Notes: a model not told the origin generated them from the sequence alone. A DNA stretch of 22,487 nt from Clostridia bacterium (GCA_017414605.1 JAFQLG010000055.1:1-22487), one strand, 5' to 3'; counted from the stretch's first letter, positions 1-7,366 are shown. Numbers and translations: made by a program.

Positions 1-29
1 ACCGTTAAGGATTGATTAGAGTGACGATT

Positions 30-82
30 GCAGGGGGAGAGGCAAAACCTTTTTGGAAAAAGGTTTCGCCCTCTCCCCCTGC
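30..82. repeat. Long imperfect intergenic palindrome (REP/MITE-like)
   Basis: Thirteen bases (GCAGGGGGAGAGG, 30-42) pair with CCTCTCCCCCTGC (70-82). An inner arm, AAACCTTTTT around 45-54 against its complement 57-66, extends the stem almost to a tiny loop, with only a bulge and one mismatch between arms. No gene overlaps it convincingly; short ORFs across it look fortuitous. From memory, similar G-rich/C-rich hairpins with an AAACC-T(n)-GGTTT core recur between genes in some gut Clostridia, so it could be a dispersed palindromic element or a transcription end point. Only one copy is visible here. Confidence 0.6.
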
Positions 83-167
83 ACCCCCTCGCCCACTTCA
101 AAAACTTCCAATGCTTATGGAGGCGGTTGTTTTTGTATTTATTTGACTATGAGGCAAGAATCAAAAC

Positions 168-210
168 AAAAAAAGACTTTGAACTCAACGGTTCAAAGCC
201 TTTTTTTATT
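168..210. terminator. Bidirectional intrinsic terminator downstream of the AraC gene
   Basis: An 8-bp stem, CTTTGAAC (177-184) with GTTCAAAG (191-198), encloses a TCAACG loop. A run of A residues lies on the left (168-174) and a run of T residues on the right (201-207), so it can end transcripts from either strand. It sits directly after the stop codon of the minus-strand regulator. Confidence 0.8.
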
Positions 211-1060
211 ATCTTCTACCCCTATATTCCGTCGGAGTCTTGGCGAAATACGCCTTAAAGGTCTTGGCGAAGAACTGTGCGTCGGAATAGCCGCACATTT
301 CGGCTATCTCCTTGATCGCCAGATCGGTGGAGAGAAGAAGATCCGCCGCGCTTGACATGCGCAGGCTGAGGATATGTTGCTTTGGCGATACGCCGAGCTG
401 CTTTTTGAATAAAAAATTGTATCTTGAAACGCTCAGGTGCTCCATTTTTGCAAGCTCGGGAATTTTGAGGTCGGTGTCATAATGCTCGGACAGATGCTTT
501 ATCGATTTTGAAAGCACGCCTGCGCTCGCACCCGCGCGATTTATGGAGCGCGAAACTGTTATCAACAGGCGGTCAAGCAGGGCAGACAGCTCTCGATCGC
601 GCAGGTCGTCGCCTCGGACGTAGGCATCAAAAATACTCTGAAACCTTTGCGGAATGTGGTTATCTTCGCGCGCGTGGTGAACGGCGGGGAAGAACTCAAA
701 TTTGTACTCCAAAAGTCGAGAACACACCTCGCTGCCCGAAAAATGCACCCAGAAATAGCCAAGCCGTTGTTCGCCTGCGGACGAGTACTTATAGGGCTTG
801 CGGGCGGGCAGAAAAACCACGCTTCCTTCGGTTGCTGTGATGCCGCAATCGCCGTCAAAAATAGTGAGATCTCCGCATCTTACGTATATAAGATAGTAGT
901 CAAGTCTGCCGCGCACGTTGTGCGTTACAAAGGCGTGACTTATGTCGCTGTATCCCGCGCAGTTAACGGCAAGAGGCATATCAAGTCGCTCCGCGCTGCA
1001 TTTTGAAATACCGTCCTTGTTTATATAGTCGGCAAAGGAATGGTATGCTACGCTCTTCAT
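209..1060 (-). CDS. AraC family transcriptional regulator
   Basis: This is a 283-residue DNA-binding regulator of the AraC/XylS family. The N-terminal ~150 residues look like the cupin-type ligand-sensing domain: beta-rich, with a GSVVFLPARKPYKY segment and a following YFWVHFSG motif typical of AraC-type sensors of sugars. The last ~100 residues carry the two helix-turn-helix motifs, ending in the family signature IKEIAEMCGYSDAQFFAKTF followed by a TPTEYR tail. The ATG at 1060 is preceded by GGAG at a suitable distance. It is transcribed divergently from the Gfo/Idh/MocA oxidoreductase, which is the usual arrangement for a regulator and its target, so control of that sugar-type dehydrogenase is inferred. 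The effector cannot be read from the sequence. Confidence 0.93.
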   Translation of the reverse strand: MKSVAYHSFADYINKDGISKCSAERLDMPLAVNCAGYSDISHAFVTHNVRGRLDYYLIYVRCGDLTIFDGDCGITATEGSVVFLPARKPYKYSSAGEQRLGYFWVHFSGSEVCSRLLEYKFEFFPAVHHAREDNHIPQRFQSIFDAYVRGDDLRDRELSALLDRLLITVSRSINRAGASAGVLSKSIKHLSEHYDTDLKIPELAKMEHLSVSRYNFLFKKQLGVSPKQHILSLRMSSAADLLLSTDLAIKEIAEMCGYSDAQFFAKTFKAYFAKTPTEYRGRR

Positions 1061-1081
1061 AAAAACTCCAACACAGTTAAA

Positions 1082-1167
1082 AACTACACGTCAATAATAA
1101 AATAATCGCTTGAAACGTGTGCAAAATCATTGTATCATAGAAATACAGAAAAGTCAATAACTACACG
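1082..1167 (+). promoter_or_regulatory. Promoter of the oxidoreductase with flanking direct repeats
   Basis: A -35 TTGAAA (1110-1115) and a -10 TATCAT (1133-1138) are separated by 17 bases. Two 8-base words occur twice in direct orientation around this promoter: ACTACACG at 1083-1090 and 1160-1167, and GTCAATAA at 1090-1097 and 1153-1160. AraC-family proteins usually bind direct half-sites, so these are candidate operators for the divergent regulator. This assignment is inferred. Confidence 0.55.
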
Positions 1168-1187
1168 CCTACTAAAGGAGATTTATT

Positions 1188-2462
1188 ATGGCAGCAAAAA
1201 AGGTTATAGTTATCGGGTGCGGACAGAGGGGAAAAATCTACACCGATATTATGGCAAAGGATTTTCCCGGTCAGTTTGAAATAGTGGCAGTTGCAGAGCC
1301 TGTGGAGGATCGCCGCAATTATATGAAGGAAAAGTATGCTCTTCCCGACGAGATGTGCTTTGAGAGCTGGGAGCCGCTTTTGGCAATGGAAAAAATGGCG
1401 GACGTTGCACTTATCGCGACCATGGACCGCGACCATTACGGTCCCGCAATGGCGGCAATAGAAAAGGGCTACAATCTTATGCTGGAAAAGCCCGTTGCGC
1501 CCACGCCCCGTGAGTGCCGCGAGATACAAAGAGCCGCAGAGGAAAAGGGAGTTTTCGTGCTCGTTTGTCACGTTCTCCGCTTTACCAAGTTCTATAATGC
1601 GCTCAAGGACGTTATAGATTCGGGTGAGATCGGCAAAATAATGACTATTCATTACATTGAGGGCGTTGGTGACGTTCACCAGACGCACAGCTTTGTGCGC
1701 GGAAATTGGGCGAACAGCGACAGAAGTTCGGTCATGATATTGCAAAAGTGCTGTCACGACATGGATATACTCGCCTGGCTTACCGGAGAGAAGTGTACCG
1801 CGGTTCATAGCTTTGGAAGCCTTTCCTATTTCAGACGCGAGAATGCGCCCGAGGGATCGCCCGAGCGTTGCATTGAGGGTTGTCCCGTAAAGGACTGTCC
1901 TTACAACGCATACAGACTCTATGTTGAGGAGGGCGCGGCTTGGTTCGGCCCCGTTGCCACCAAGAAAAACAAGCCAACGGTTGAAGAGGTTGAGGCGGCT
2001 ATGTGGACCACCGAATTTGGCAAGTGCGTATTCAAGTGCGACAACAACGTCGTGGACCACCAGACCTTGAATCTTAAATTCGGCGACGACGTATACGTTG
2101 ACTTTTCCATGAACGCCTTTAACGAGGGCGGACGCTCCATTCGTATTATGGGTACCAAGGGCGAGATAAGAGCCGTGATGAAGGGAGATCAGGTAGAGGT
2201 ATACAGCTTCCTGACGAAAAAGACCAGACAAGTGGACGTTAACTCTATGTCGACAAGCGAGGGAATTCTCGGTGGTCACGGCGGCGGTGATACGGGAATT
2301 ATTGCGGCACTCGCTGAACTTCTCAAGGGCAACAAGATCCGTTCCGTTTGCGACATAGGCGAATCCTGCGACAACCACATGATCTCATTTGCAGCAGAGG
2401 AATCCAGAGTTACGGGCAACGTAATTGACGTAGCCGAATTTGCAGCACGCTTTGATGTGTAA
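1188..2462 (+). CDS. Gfo/Idh/MocA family oxidoreductase
   Basis: A 424-residue NAD(P)-dependent dehydrogenase of the Gfo/Idh/MocA family, whose members oxidise or reduce sugars, inositols or sugar acids. The N-terminal Rossmann fold shows GCGQRG at residues 10-15, and the conserved EKP motif of the family is at residues 100-102. The C-terminal half is the substrate-binding alpha/beta domain. A cysteine cluster (C228, C232, C237 in CIEGCPVKDCP) is found in a subgroup of this family and may bind metal or stabilise the fold. The start ATG follows AAAGGAG closely. There is no signal peptide, so it acts in the cytoplasm. The divergent AraC regulator suggests induction by a carbohydrate. The exact substrate is not decidable. 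Confidence 0.92.
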   Translation: MAAKKVIVIGCGQRGKIYTDIMAKDFPGQFEIVAVAEPVEDRRNYMKEKYALPDEMCFESWEPLLAMEKMADVALIATMDRDHYGPAMAAIEKGYNLMLEKPVAPTPRECREIQRAAEEKGVFVLVCHVLRFTKFYNALKDVIDSGEIGKIMTIHYIEGVGDVHQTHSFVRGNWANSDRSSVMILQKCCHDMDILAWLTGEKCTAVHSFGSLSYFRRENAPEGSPERCIEGCPVKDCPYNAYRLYVEEGAAWFGPVATKKNKPTVEEVEAAMWTTEFGKCVFKCDNNVVDHQTLNLKFGDDVYVDFSMNAFNEGGRSIRIMGTKGEIRAVMKGDQVEVYSFLTKKTRQVDVNSMSTSEGILGGHGGGDTGIIAALAELLKGNKIRSVCDIGESCDNHMISFAAEESRVTGNVIDVAEFAARFDV

Positions 2463-2468
2463 CATGCG

Positions 2469-2497
2469 TTGACAAAAGTCGAAAAATTGCATAATCT
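2469..2497 (+). promoter_or_regulatory. Promoter of the ZIP transporter gene
   Basis: A perfect -35 TTGACA (2469-2474) is followed after 17 bases by TAATCT (2492-2497); CATAAT at 2490-2495 is an alternative -10 with a 15-base spacer. It lies just after the oxidoreductase stop codon, so the ZIP gene is probably expressed independently. Confidence 0.6.
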
Positions 2498-2522
2498 GTA
2501 ATAAGCGCTGAATGCGCAAAAC

Positions 2523-2550
2523 GAGCTCTCGGGTCAAAGCCCGAGGGCTC
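2523..2550 (+). promoter_or_regulatory. 11-bp leader hairpin upstream of the ZIP gene
   Basis: GAGCTCTCGGG (2523-2533) pairs with CCCGAGGGCTC (2540-2550), with one G-T wobble and a six-base loop. No clean T-run follows (AAAATACATTTT instead), so it is a poor terminator. It falls in the 5' leader between the promoter at 2469-2497 and the ribosome binding site near 2562. It could be a weak terminator for the oxidoreductase gene or a structured leader for the transporter. Confidence 0.5.
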
Positions 2551-2577
2551 AAAATACATTTTAAGGAAAGACAGAAT

Positions 2578-3321
2578 ATGCAATTAGTTATATTGACGGC
2601 GCTCGGCGTGGGCGGAGCGACGGTGCTTGGCGCGCTCGTCGGGTTGGCTTTCAGAAATATTTCACATAAATTTTCGGATATTATCGTATCGTTTGCGGCG
2701 GGCATAATGCTTGCGGCGGCGGTGCTTGGGCTTATCGTTCCTGCTATGGAGTATGGCGGCGAATGGGGTGTGCTTATCGCGGTGTTGGGGATACTTGTCG
2801 GAGGCGTTTGTATAAAGCTTTCCGATAAGCTTGTGCCGCATATATACAAGCTTGTTTGTGACGAAAAGCAGAGCGGAGTAAACGCGCGCGGCGTGTTACT
2901 CTTCGTGGTGGCGATAGGCATACACAATCTGCCCGAGGGGCTTGCCGCGGGAGTTGGCTTTGGCTCGGGTGACGTATCGGGTGCTTTGTTAATCGCGTTG
3001 GGGATTGCGCTACACAATATTCCCGAGGGAATGGTGATAATCGCGCCCATGCTTTCGGCGGGGATAAGCATAAAAAAGACCTTTATCTGCGCCTTGATAA
3101 CGGGAATGGCGGAGGTTATAGGAACGCTGGTCGGGTATTTCGCCGTAACCGTTGCCTCGGCGATATTGCCGTTTGCGCTCGCATTTGCAGGTGGTGCAAT
3201 GCTGTTCGTTATATCCGAAGAAATGATACCCGAAACGCATAGTACAAAGGACACCTGTTATGCAACCTATGCCTTTTTATGCGGATTTTGCGCAATGCTC
3301 TTGCTGGATGCCGTTATGTAA
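2578..3321 (+). CDS. ZIP family divalent metal transporter
   Basis: A 247-residue polytopic membrane protein of the ZIP (zinc/iron permease) family, which imports zinc and related divalent cations. The two diagnostic metal-binding motifs on successive helices are present: HNLPEG at residues 116-121 and HNIPEG at 146-151. About eight hydrophobic segments span the length, and the length is normal for bacterial ZupT-like members. The ATG at 2578 was chosen because AAGGAAAG precedes it and the protein then begins directly with a membrane segment (MQLVILTALGVGG). A longer reading from 2512 would translate the leader hairpin. No Zur-like palindrome was recognised upstream. The transported metal is inferred from the family. 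Confidence 0.92.
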   Translation: MQLVILTALGVGGATVLGALVGLAFRNISHKFSDIIVSFAAGIMLAAAVLGLIVPAMEYGGEWGVLIAVLGILVGGVCIKLSDKLVPHIYKLVCDEKQSGVNARGVLLFVVAIGIHNLPEGLAAGVGFGSGDVSGALLIALGIALHNIPEGMVIIAPMLSAGISIKKTFICALITGMAEVIGTLVGYFAVTVASAILPFALAFAGGAMLFVISEEMIPETHSTKDTCYATYAFLCGFCAMLLLDAVM

Positions 3322-3350
3322 GACAAAAACAATCAAAAGCAATATTTTTT

Positions 3351-3378
3351 GAGGGCGCAAAATACGCCCTCTCTGTAA
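3351..3378 (+). terminator. Weak terminator after the ZIP gene
   Basis: GAGGGCG (3351-3357) pairs with CGCCCTC (3365-3371) around a CAAAATA loop. The tract that follows (TCTGTAATTTT) is only moderately T-rich, so termination may be incomplete. Confidence 0.55.
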
Positions 3379-3412
3379 TTTTGCTAAAAATTAAGAAAAG
3401 CGAAAAATACTA

Positions 3413-3441
3413 TTGAAAAAGGCTAAAAAATAGTGTATAAT
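3413..3441 (+). promoter_or_regulatory. Promoter of prfC
   Basis: A -35 TTGAAA (3413-3418), a 17-base spacer and a consensus -10 TATAAT (3436-3441) lie about 60 bases upstream of the RF3 start codon. Confidence 0.75.
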
Positions 3442-3501
3442 ATTACGGTTGCCCGAAAATAGATAAAAAATATGGCGATTTTGGGCTAAAAGGAGACTGT
3501 T

Positions 3502-5094
3502 TTGGCAGACTTAAAGAGAGAAATTGAAAGAAGACGAACGTTTGCGATAATCTCGCACCCCGACGCAGGTAAAACGACTCTGACGGAGAAGTTTTTGCTT
3601 TACGGCGGCGCGATTCAGACCGCGGGCTCGGTAAAGGGTAAGCAGAGCGACAAGCATGCCGTTTCGGACTGGATGGAGCTTGAAAAGCAGAGAGGAATCT
3701 CGGTAACGTCGTCCGTTATGCAGTTTGAATACAACGGCTACTGCGTAAATATACTTGATACCCCCGGACACCAGGACTTCTCGGAGGATACGTACCGTAC
3801 GCTTATGGCGGCGGACAGCGTTGTAATGGTAATTGACGCGGCAAAGGGTATCGAGCCGCAGACCAGAAAGCTGTTCCGCGTTGTAGCGAGCAGAAACATT
3901 CCGATATTTACCTTCATAAACAAGCTTGACCGCGAGGCGCAGGATCCTTTTGATCTTCTTGACGAGCTTGAGAGCGAGTTCGGTATAGGAACCTATCCTA
4001 TGAACTGGCCAATCTCCTGCGGACAGACCTTCAAGGGTGTGTACGACAGATGGAAAAAGCACATTCTGACCTTTGACAATTTCCATGGCGGACGAGAAAG
4101 ACTGCGCGCGATCGAATGTGATATAGCCGACAGGGAGCGCCTTGACGAGCTCATTACCCACGATCTTGCGGACACCCTTTGCGAGCAGGTAGAGCTGCTT
4201 GACGGCGCCTGCTTTGACTTTGATCTTGAAAAGGTAAGATGTGGAAAGCTGTCGCCCGTATTTTTCGGCTCTGCGCTCAACAACTTCGGAATCGAGCCAT
4301 TCCTTGAAAGCTTTTTGGAAATGACGACACCTCCGTTGGTCAGACAAACGGTAAAGGGCGACGTTGACCCCTTTGACGAGCATTTCTCGGCGTTTGTCTT
4401 CAAGATCCAGGCAAATATGAACAAGGCACATCGCGACCGCATCGCGTTTATGCGCATATGCTCTGGCAAATTTGAAAAGGGACGCGAGTATCTGCACGTA
4501 AGACCCAACAAGATGATAAAGCTGTCCCAGCCCCAGCAGATGATGGCGCAGGACAGGGAGATAATAAGCGAGGCTTATGCGGGTGATATTATCGGCGTTT
4601 TTGACCCCGGTATCTTCTCGATTGGTGACACGATATGCGAGCCGCCGCTGAAGGTTGAGTTCCGTGGAATACCTACGTTTGCTCCCGAGCATTTTGCCGT
4701 TATAGAGCAAATAGATTCCATGAAGCGTAAGCAGTTCCAGAAGGGAATGGAACAGATAGCCGAGGAGGGCGCTATACAGATATTCTTCCTGCCCGATGCG
4801 GGTATGGAGCGCGTTATAGTCGGCGTTGTCGGTATGCTTCAGTTTGACGTTCTCAAGTTCCGCCTTCAGAGCGAGTACGGCGTAGGCTATTCGAGAATGG
4901 ACCTGCCGCACGATCAGATAAGATATATTGAAAAATGTCCATGCGACCCCAAGAATCTTATACTTTCGGGAGATACGCGCAGAGTTGTGGACGTAAGAGG
5001 CAACAGTCTGCTCATATTCCCGGGAACTTGGGCGATAAATTGGGCGCTTGAAAATAACGAGGGACTTGAGCTCTCCGAGTTCAATCGCTGGTAA
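3502..5094 (+). CDS. prfC: Peptide chain release factor 3
   Basis: A 530-residue translational GTPase, the usual length for RF3, which removes class I release factors (RF1/RF2) from the ribosome after termination. The GTPase motifs are clear: SHPDAGKTTL (residues 18-27, P-loop), DTPGH (86-90) and NKLD (140-143). EF-Tu-like domain II and an RF3-type C-terminal domain follow. The start is TTG, chosen because AAAGGAG sits six to seven bases upstream and the N-terminus (MADLKREIERRRTFAIISHPDAGK) aligns with known RF3 proteins. It has its own promoter and a strong terminator, so it is monocistronic. The C-terminal part of its functional partner RF2 is encoded at the far end of this window. Confidence 0.97.
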   Translation: MADLKREIERRRTFAIISHPDAGKTTLTEKFLLYGGAIQTAGSVKGKQSDKHAVSDWMELEKQRGISVTSSVMQFEYNGYCVNILDTPGHQDFSEDTYRTLMAADSVVMVIDAAKGIEPQTRKLFRVVASRNIPIFTFINKLDREAQDPFDLLDELESEFGIGTYPMNWPISCGQTFKGVYDRWKKHILTFDNFHGGRERLRAIECDIADRERLDELITHDLADTLCEQVELLDGACFDFDLEKVRCGKLSPVFFGSALNNFGIEPFLESFLEMTTPPLVRQTVKGDVDPFDEHFSAFVFKIQANMNKAHRDRIAFMRICSGKFEKGREYLHVRPNKMIKLSQPQQMMAQDREIISEAYAGDIIGVFDPGIFSIGDTICEPPLKVEFRGIPTFAPEHFAVIEQIDSMKRKQFQKGMEQIAEEGAIQIFFLPDAGMERVIVGVVGMLQFDVLKFRLQSEYGVGYSRMDLPHDQIRYIEKCPCDPKNLILSGDTRRVVDVRGNSLLIFPGTWAINWALENNEGLELSEFNRW

Positions 5095-5099
5095 AATAA

Positions 5100-5132
5100 A
5101 AAGCATCACTTTTTGCAAAGTGATGCTTTTTT
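5100..5132. terminator. Bidirectional terminator between prfC and the lipoprotein gene
   Basis: AGCATCACTTT (5102-5112) pairs perfectly with AAAGTGATGCT (5117-5127) around a TTGC loop. A-rich and T-rich flanks on the two sides allow it to stop the two convergent genes. Confidence 0.9.
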
Positions 5133-5135
5133 GTA

Positions 5136-5924
5136 TCATTTGTCCGTGTCGGTAAAGGTGACCGACGCGGAGAAAAGGGAATAGTTAAGTGCGCCAATAT
5201 TCAGTCTTTCCCATTCGGAGGGAGAGCCGTCAAATACTATGTTTTCGAGATTATAGCATCCGTAAAGCGCCATATCGGCAATGGTGGTTATCTTTGAGGA
5301 AAGCTCAAGCGTTGAGGACTGGCTTGCCGCGGGATAAGCTATAAGTGTAGTCCTGTCCATAGAATAGAGAACGCCGTTGATATCGCGATAATGGCGGTTG
5401 GTGCTGTCAACAACTATGTATACAAGGCTTGGGCAGGCGGCAAATGCCATTTCGCCAATTGACGTGACGGTTGAGGGGATCTGAACTGTGCGTATTTTTT
5501 CGTTTTCGTAAAAGGCTTTGGGCTCAATAGCAATAACTATATCTCCCGAGGGGCTCTTGGTCGGAATAATGACCGATTGATCGGTGTAAGTGCCGATGCC
5601 TGCAACGCTGCAGGTGCCATTCCCGTAAGAAAGGTATTGCAGGGAGGGCTGAGGAATAATGGGCTCGGGCTCAGGCTCGGGCTTTTTCTCGGTTTCGGTA
5701 GGCTTTTCGGTTTCGGTAGGCTTCTCGGTTTCGGTGGGCTTTTCGGTTTCGGTGGGCTTCTCGGTTTCGGTAGGCTTTTCGACTTCCTGCTTGCCCGCAT
5801 CAACCGTGCCCGATTCCGTGCCGCCGGGGGCTATCTGCGTTGTGGTGCAGGCGGGCAGTATCATTGAGAAAATGAGCAATAAGATAAGTATCATAATGGC
5901 TTTTGAACTTCTTGTTTTTTTCAT
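5136..5924 (-). CDS. Lipoprotein with PTETEK repeats and BspA-like leucine-rich repeats
   Basis: A predicted 262-residue surface lipoprotein. Residues 1-26 form a lipoprotein signal peptide with lipobox LPAC, Cys26 being the lipidation site. Residues 50-79 are five copies of KPTETE, continuing into a KKPEPEPEP stretch; this charged proline-rich linker probably spans the cell wall. The C-terminal ~170 residues look like BspA-type (LRR_5) repeats, for example IPSTVTSIGEMAFAACPSL and ITTIADMALYGCYNLENIVF, which usually mediate binding to proteins or surfaces. The ATG at 5924 is preferred over an upstream TTG at 5966 because it yields a clean signal peptide and has GAGG upstream. The gene has its own promoter and is convergent with prfC. 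Ligand unknown. Confidence 0.85.
   Translation of the reverse strand: MKKTRSSKAIMILILLLIFSMILPACTTTQIAPGGTESGTVDAGKQEVEKPTETEKPTETEKPTETEKPTETEKPTETEKKPEPEPEPIIPQPSLQYLSYGNGTCSVAGIGTYTDQSVIIPTKSPSGDIVIAIEPKAFYENEKIRTVQIPSTVTSIGEMAFAACPSLVYIVVDSTNRHYRDINGVLYSMDRTTLIAYPAASQSSTLELSSKITTIADMALYGCYNLENIVFDGSPSEWERLNIGALNYSLFSASVTFTDTDK
5690..5779 (-). repeat. Five 18-bp tandem repeats encoding KPTETE
   Basis: Five consecutive 18-base units (5690-5707, 5708-5725, 5726-5743, 5744-5761, 5762-5779) differ only at a few third-codon positions. They encode the wall-spanning linker of the lipoprotein. The unit is a multiple of three, so a gain or loss of copies would change linker length without shifting the frame. 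Confidence 0.9.
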
Positions 5925-5977
5925 TTGTGACCTCGTTTTTAAGTATGTATTTTGTGGTGTTTGCAAACCCTAAATAA

Positions 5978-6006
5978 ATTATATCGGTGAGTATTCGTAA
6001 AGTCAA
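5978..6006 (-). promoter_or_regulatory. Promoter of the PTETEK lipoprotein gene
   Basis: Read on the minus strand, TTGACT (6006-6001) is followed by a 17-base spacer and a consensus TATAAT (5983-5978), about 55 bases upstream of the ATG at 5924. Confidence 0.75.
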
Positions 6007-6014
6007 ATAAAACC

Positions 6015-6185
6015 GTGCGACCAAAAGCGCCCCGCTTCGTGCCGCCGCGATAAAACGGGCGGATATATCAAGGCAAATTGACATCAAGTGACATTAAAAA
6101 TCATTCGACATTTTTCGCGCACTACAAGCAAGCCTTGAAAATATGGGAAAAAGCCGCAAAACGCAAATAAAAACGACAAAAAAGA
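6015..6185. other. Middle of the 372-base intergenic region: no gene seen
   Basis: The region between the two divergent genes (5925-6296) holds a promoter at each end. The middle part contains no ORF with a ribosome binding site and no strong hairpin. The word GACAT occurs three times in the same direction (6080-6084, 6090-6094, 6107-6111), the first two ten bases apart, which could be a regulator site or chance. Confidence 0.4.
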
Positions 6186-6214
6186 TTGACAACGGTGGGT
6201 ATAAGTGGTATAAT
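6186..6214 (+). promoter_or_regulatory. Consensus promoter of the ABC importer operon
   Basis: A perfect TTGACA (6186-6191), a 17-base spacer and a perfect TATAAT (6209-6214) precede the substrate-binding lipoprotein gene, predicting strong expression. Confidence 0.85.
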
Positions 6215-6296
6215 TATTCTAATTTATTTTGATAATATTAGAGTTGGCAAATAACTCTGATTTGTCAAGGACACAAAGGAAACGGAGAACTGAAAA

Positions 6297-7274
6297 ATGA
6301 AAAGACTTTTAGCTGTTATTATGGTTGCTGTAATGATGGTGTCCGCACTTTCGCTTGCATCGTGCAACACAACGGATGACGGAAAATATACGGTTGGTAT
6401 CTGCCAGCTCGTACAGCACCCCGCACTTGACGCGGCAACGCAGGGCTTTATTGATACACTTACGGCAGAGTTTGGCGATGACGTTGTTATTCTCAACGAA
6501 AATGCCAGCAACTCGCCCGAGCTCTGTACCACGATAGTCAACAATTTTGTAAACAAAAGGGTTGATCTTATTATGGCTAACGCAACTCCCGCGCTTCAGG
6601 CGGCGGCAAACGGAACGTCTACAATTCCCGTGCTTGGAACCTCTATCACCGAGTATGGTGTAGCGCTTTCGCTTGATAACTTTGACGGTCTTATCGGAGC
6701 TAACGTTTCGGGAACCAGTGACCTTGCCCCTCTGGACGAGCAGGCAAAGATGATAAGAGATCTTTTCCCCGAAGCAAAGAAGGTTGCGCTGCTTTACTGC
6801 AGCTCCGAGCCCAACTCCGACTATCAGGTCAAGGAGATAAAGAATCAGCTTGTAAAGCTGGGTCTTTCCTCTGATGACATAAAGCCCTTTTCCTTTACCG
6901 ATTCCAATGACGTAAGAAGCATTGCAAGTGCCGCGGCGGCATACGCTGACGTTATCTACATTCCCACCGATAACACGGCGGCAAGCTGCACCGAGATAAT
7001 CGACGGTGTTATAGGCGACGTTCCCGTTATCGCGGGCGAGTCGGGCATCTGCTCGGGCTGTGGCGTTGCAACGCTCTCTATCGACTATTACGACCTCGGC
7101 GTAGCAACTGCAAAGATGGCGATAAAGATACTCAAGGGTGAAAAGAATATCGAAGAGATGCCCATTGAATACGCCGCTGAATTTGCAAAGAAGTACAACG
7201 CAAAGAAGTGCCAGCAGCTCGGAATCGACGTTGAGGCTCTCGAGGCGGCGGGATATGTCGCGATTGAGGACTGA
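6297..7274 (+). CDS. ABC transporter substrate-binding lipoprotein (ABC_sub_bind, TrpX-like)
   Basis: A 325-residue extracellular solute-binding lipoprotein. The signal peptide ends in lipobox LASC with Cys23 as the lipidated residue. The rest resembles the ABC_sub_bind family (PF04392; TrpX/YtxX-like), a two-lobed fold related to the LacI-type periplasmic binding proteins: VGICQLVQHPALD near the N-terminus, KKVALLYCSSEPNSDYQ in the middle and DVIYIPTDNTAASC later. Some members in streptococci are linked to tryptophan or tyrosine uptake, but the ligand varies within the family and is unknown here. The ATG at 6297 follows GGAG. It is the first gene of a three-gene operon with the permease and ATPase below, behind a consensus promoter. 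No T-box leader is visible. Confidence 0.92.
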   Translation: MKRLLAVIMVAVMMVSALSLASCNTTDDGKYTVGICQLVQHPALDAATQGFIDTLTAEFGDDVVILNENASNSPELCTTIVNNFVNKRVDLIMANATPALQAAANGTSTIPVLGTSITEYGVALSLDNFDGLIGANVSGTSDLAPLDEQAKMIRDLFPEAKKVALLYCSSEPNSDYQVKEIKNQLVKLGLSSDDIKPFSFTDSNDVRSIASAAAAYADVIYIPTDNTAASCTEIIDGVIGDVPVIAGESGICSGCGVATLSIDYYDLGVATAKMAIKILKGEKNIEEMPIEYAAEFAKKYNAKKCQQLGIDVEALEAAGYVAIED

Positions 7275-7301
7275 TTTTACAGTTGAAATAATTTTTTCTT
7301 C

Positions 7302-7366
7302 GCCTGCGAGCCCGTCTTGCAGGCAAAGATGTTAAATAAGGACGATGCGGCAGGCTTTAATGCCGC
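7302..7366 (+). other. Two intercistronic hairpins between binding protein and permease genes
   Basis: GCCTGC (7302-7307) pairs with GCAGGC (7319-7324), and GCGGCA (7347-7352) pairs with TGCCGC (7361-7366), the second ending just before the permease ribosome binding site. Neither is followed by a T-run. Such structures can protect the upstream message or reduce translation of the downstream gene, which would fit the higher demand for binding protein than for permease. Confidence 0.45.

Noticed and set aside
1161..2378. A 405-codon open frame on the minus strand opposite the Gfo/Idh/MocA gene
   Set aside because: It is a shadow of the real gene on the plus strand, with no recognisable domain, and it runs through the real gene's ribosome binding site.
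3511..5139. A 542-codon open frame on the minus strand opposite prfC
   Set aside because: It mirrors the codon structure of the RF3 gene, has no family motifs or ribosome binding site, and RF3 is certain.
5690..5779. Tandem 18-base repeats resembling a CRISPR array
   Set aside because: There are no spacers, the units are contiguous, and they encode KPTETE in frame inside a lipoprotein.
5659..5973. Plus-strand ORF with GFSVSV repeats
   Set aside because: It is the reverse reading of the KPTETE repeats and runs into the promoter of the lipoprotein gene.
6215..6296. T-box riboswitch for the TrpX-like importer
   Set aside because: The leader is only about 75 bases and lacks the T-box sequence and an anti-terminator/terminator pair.
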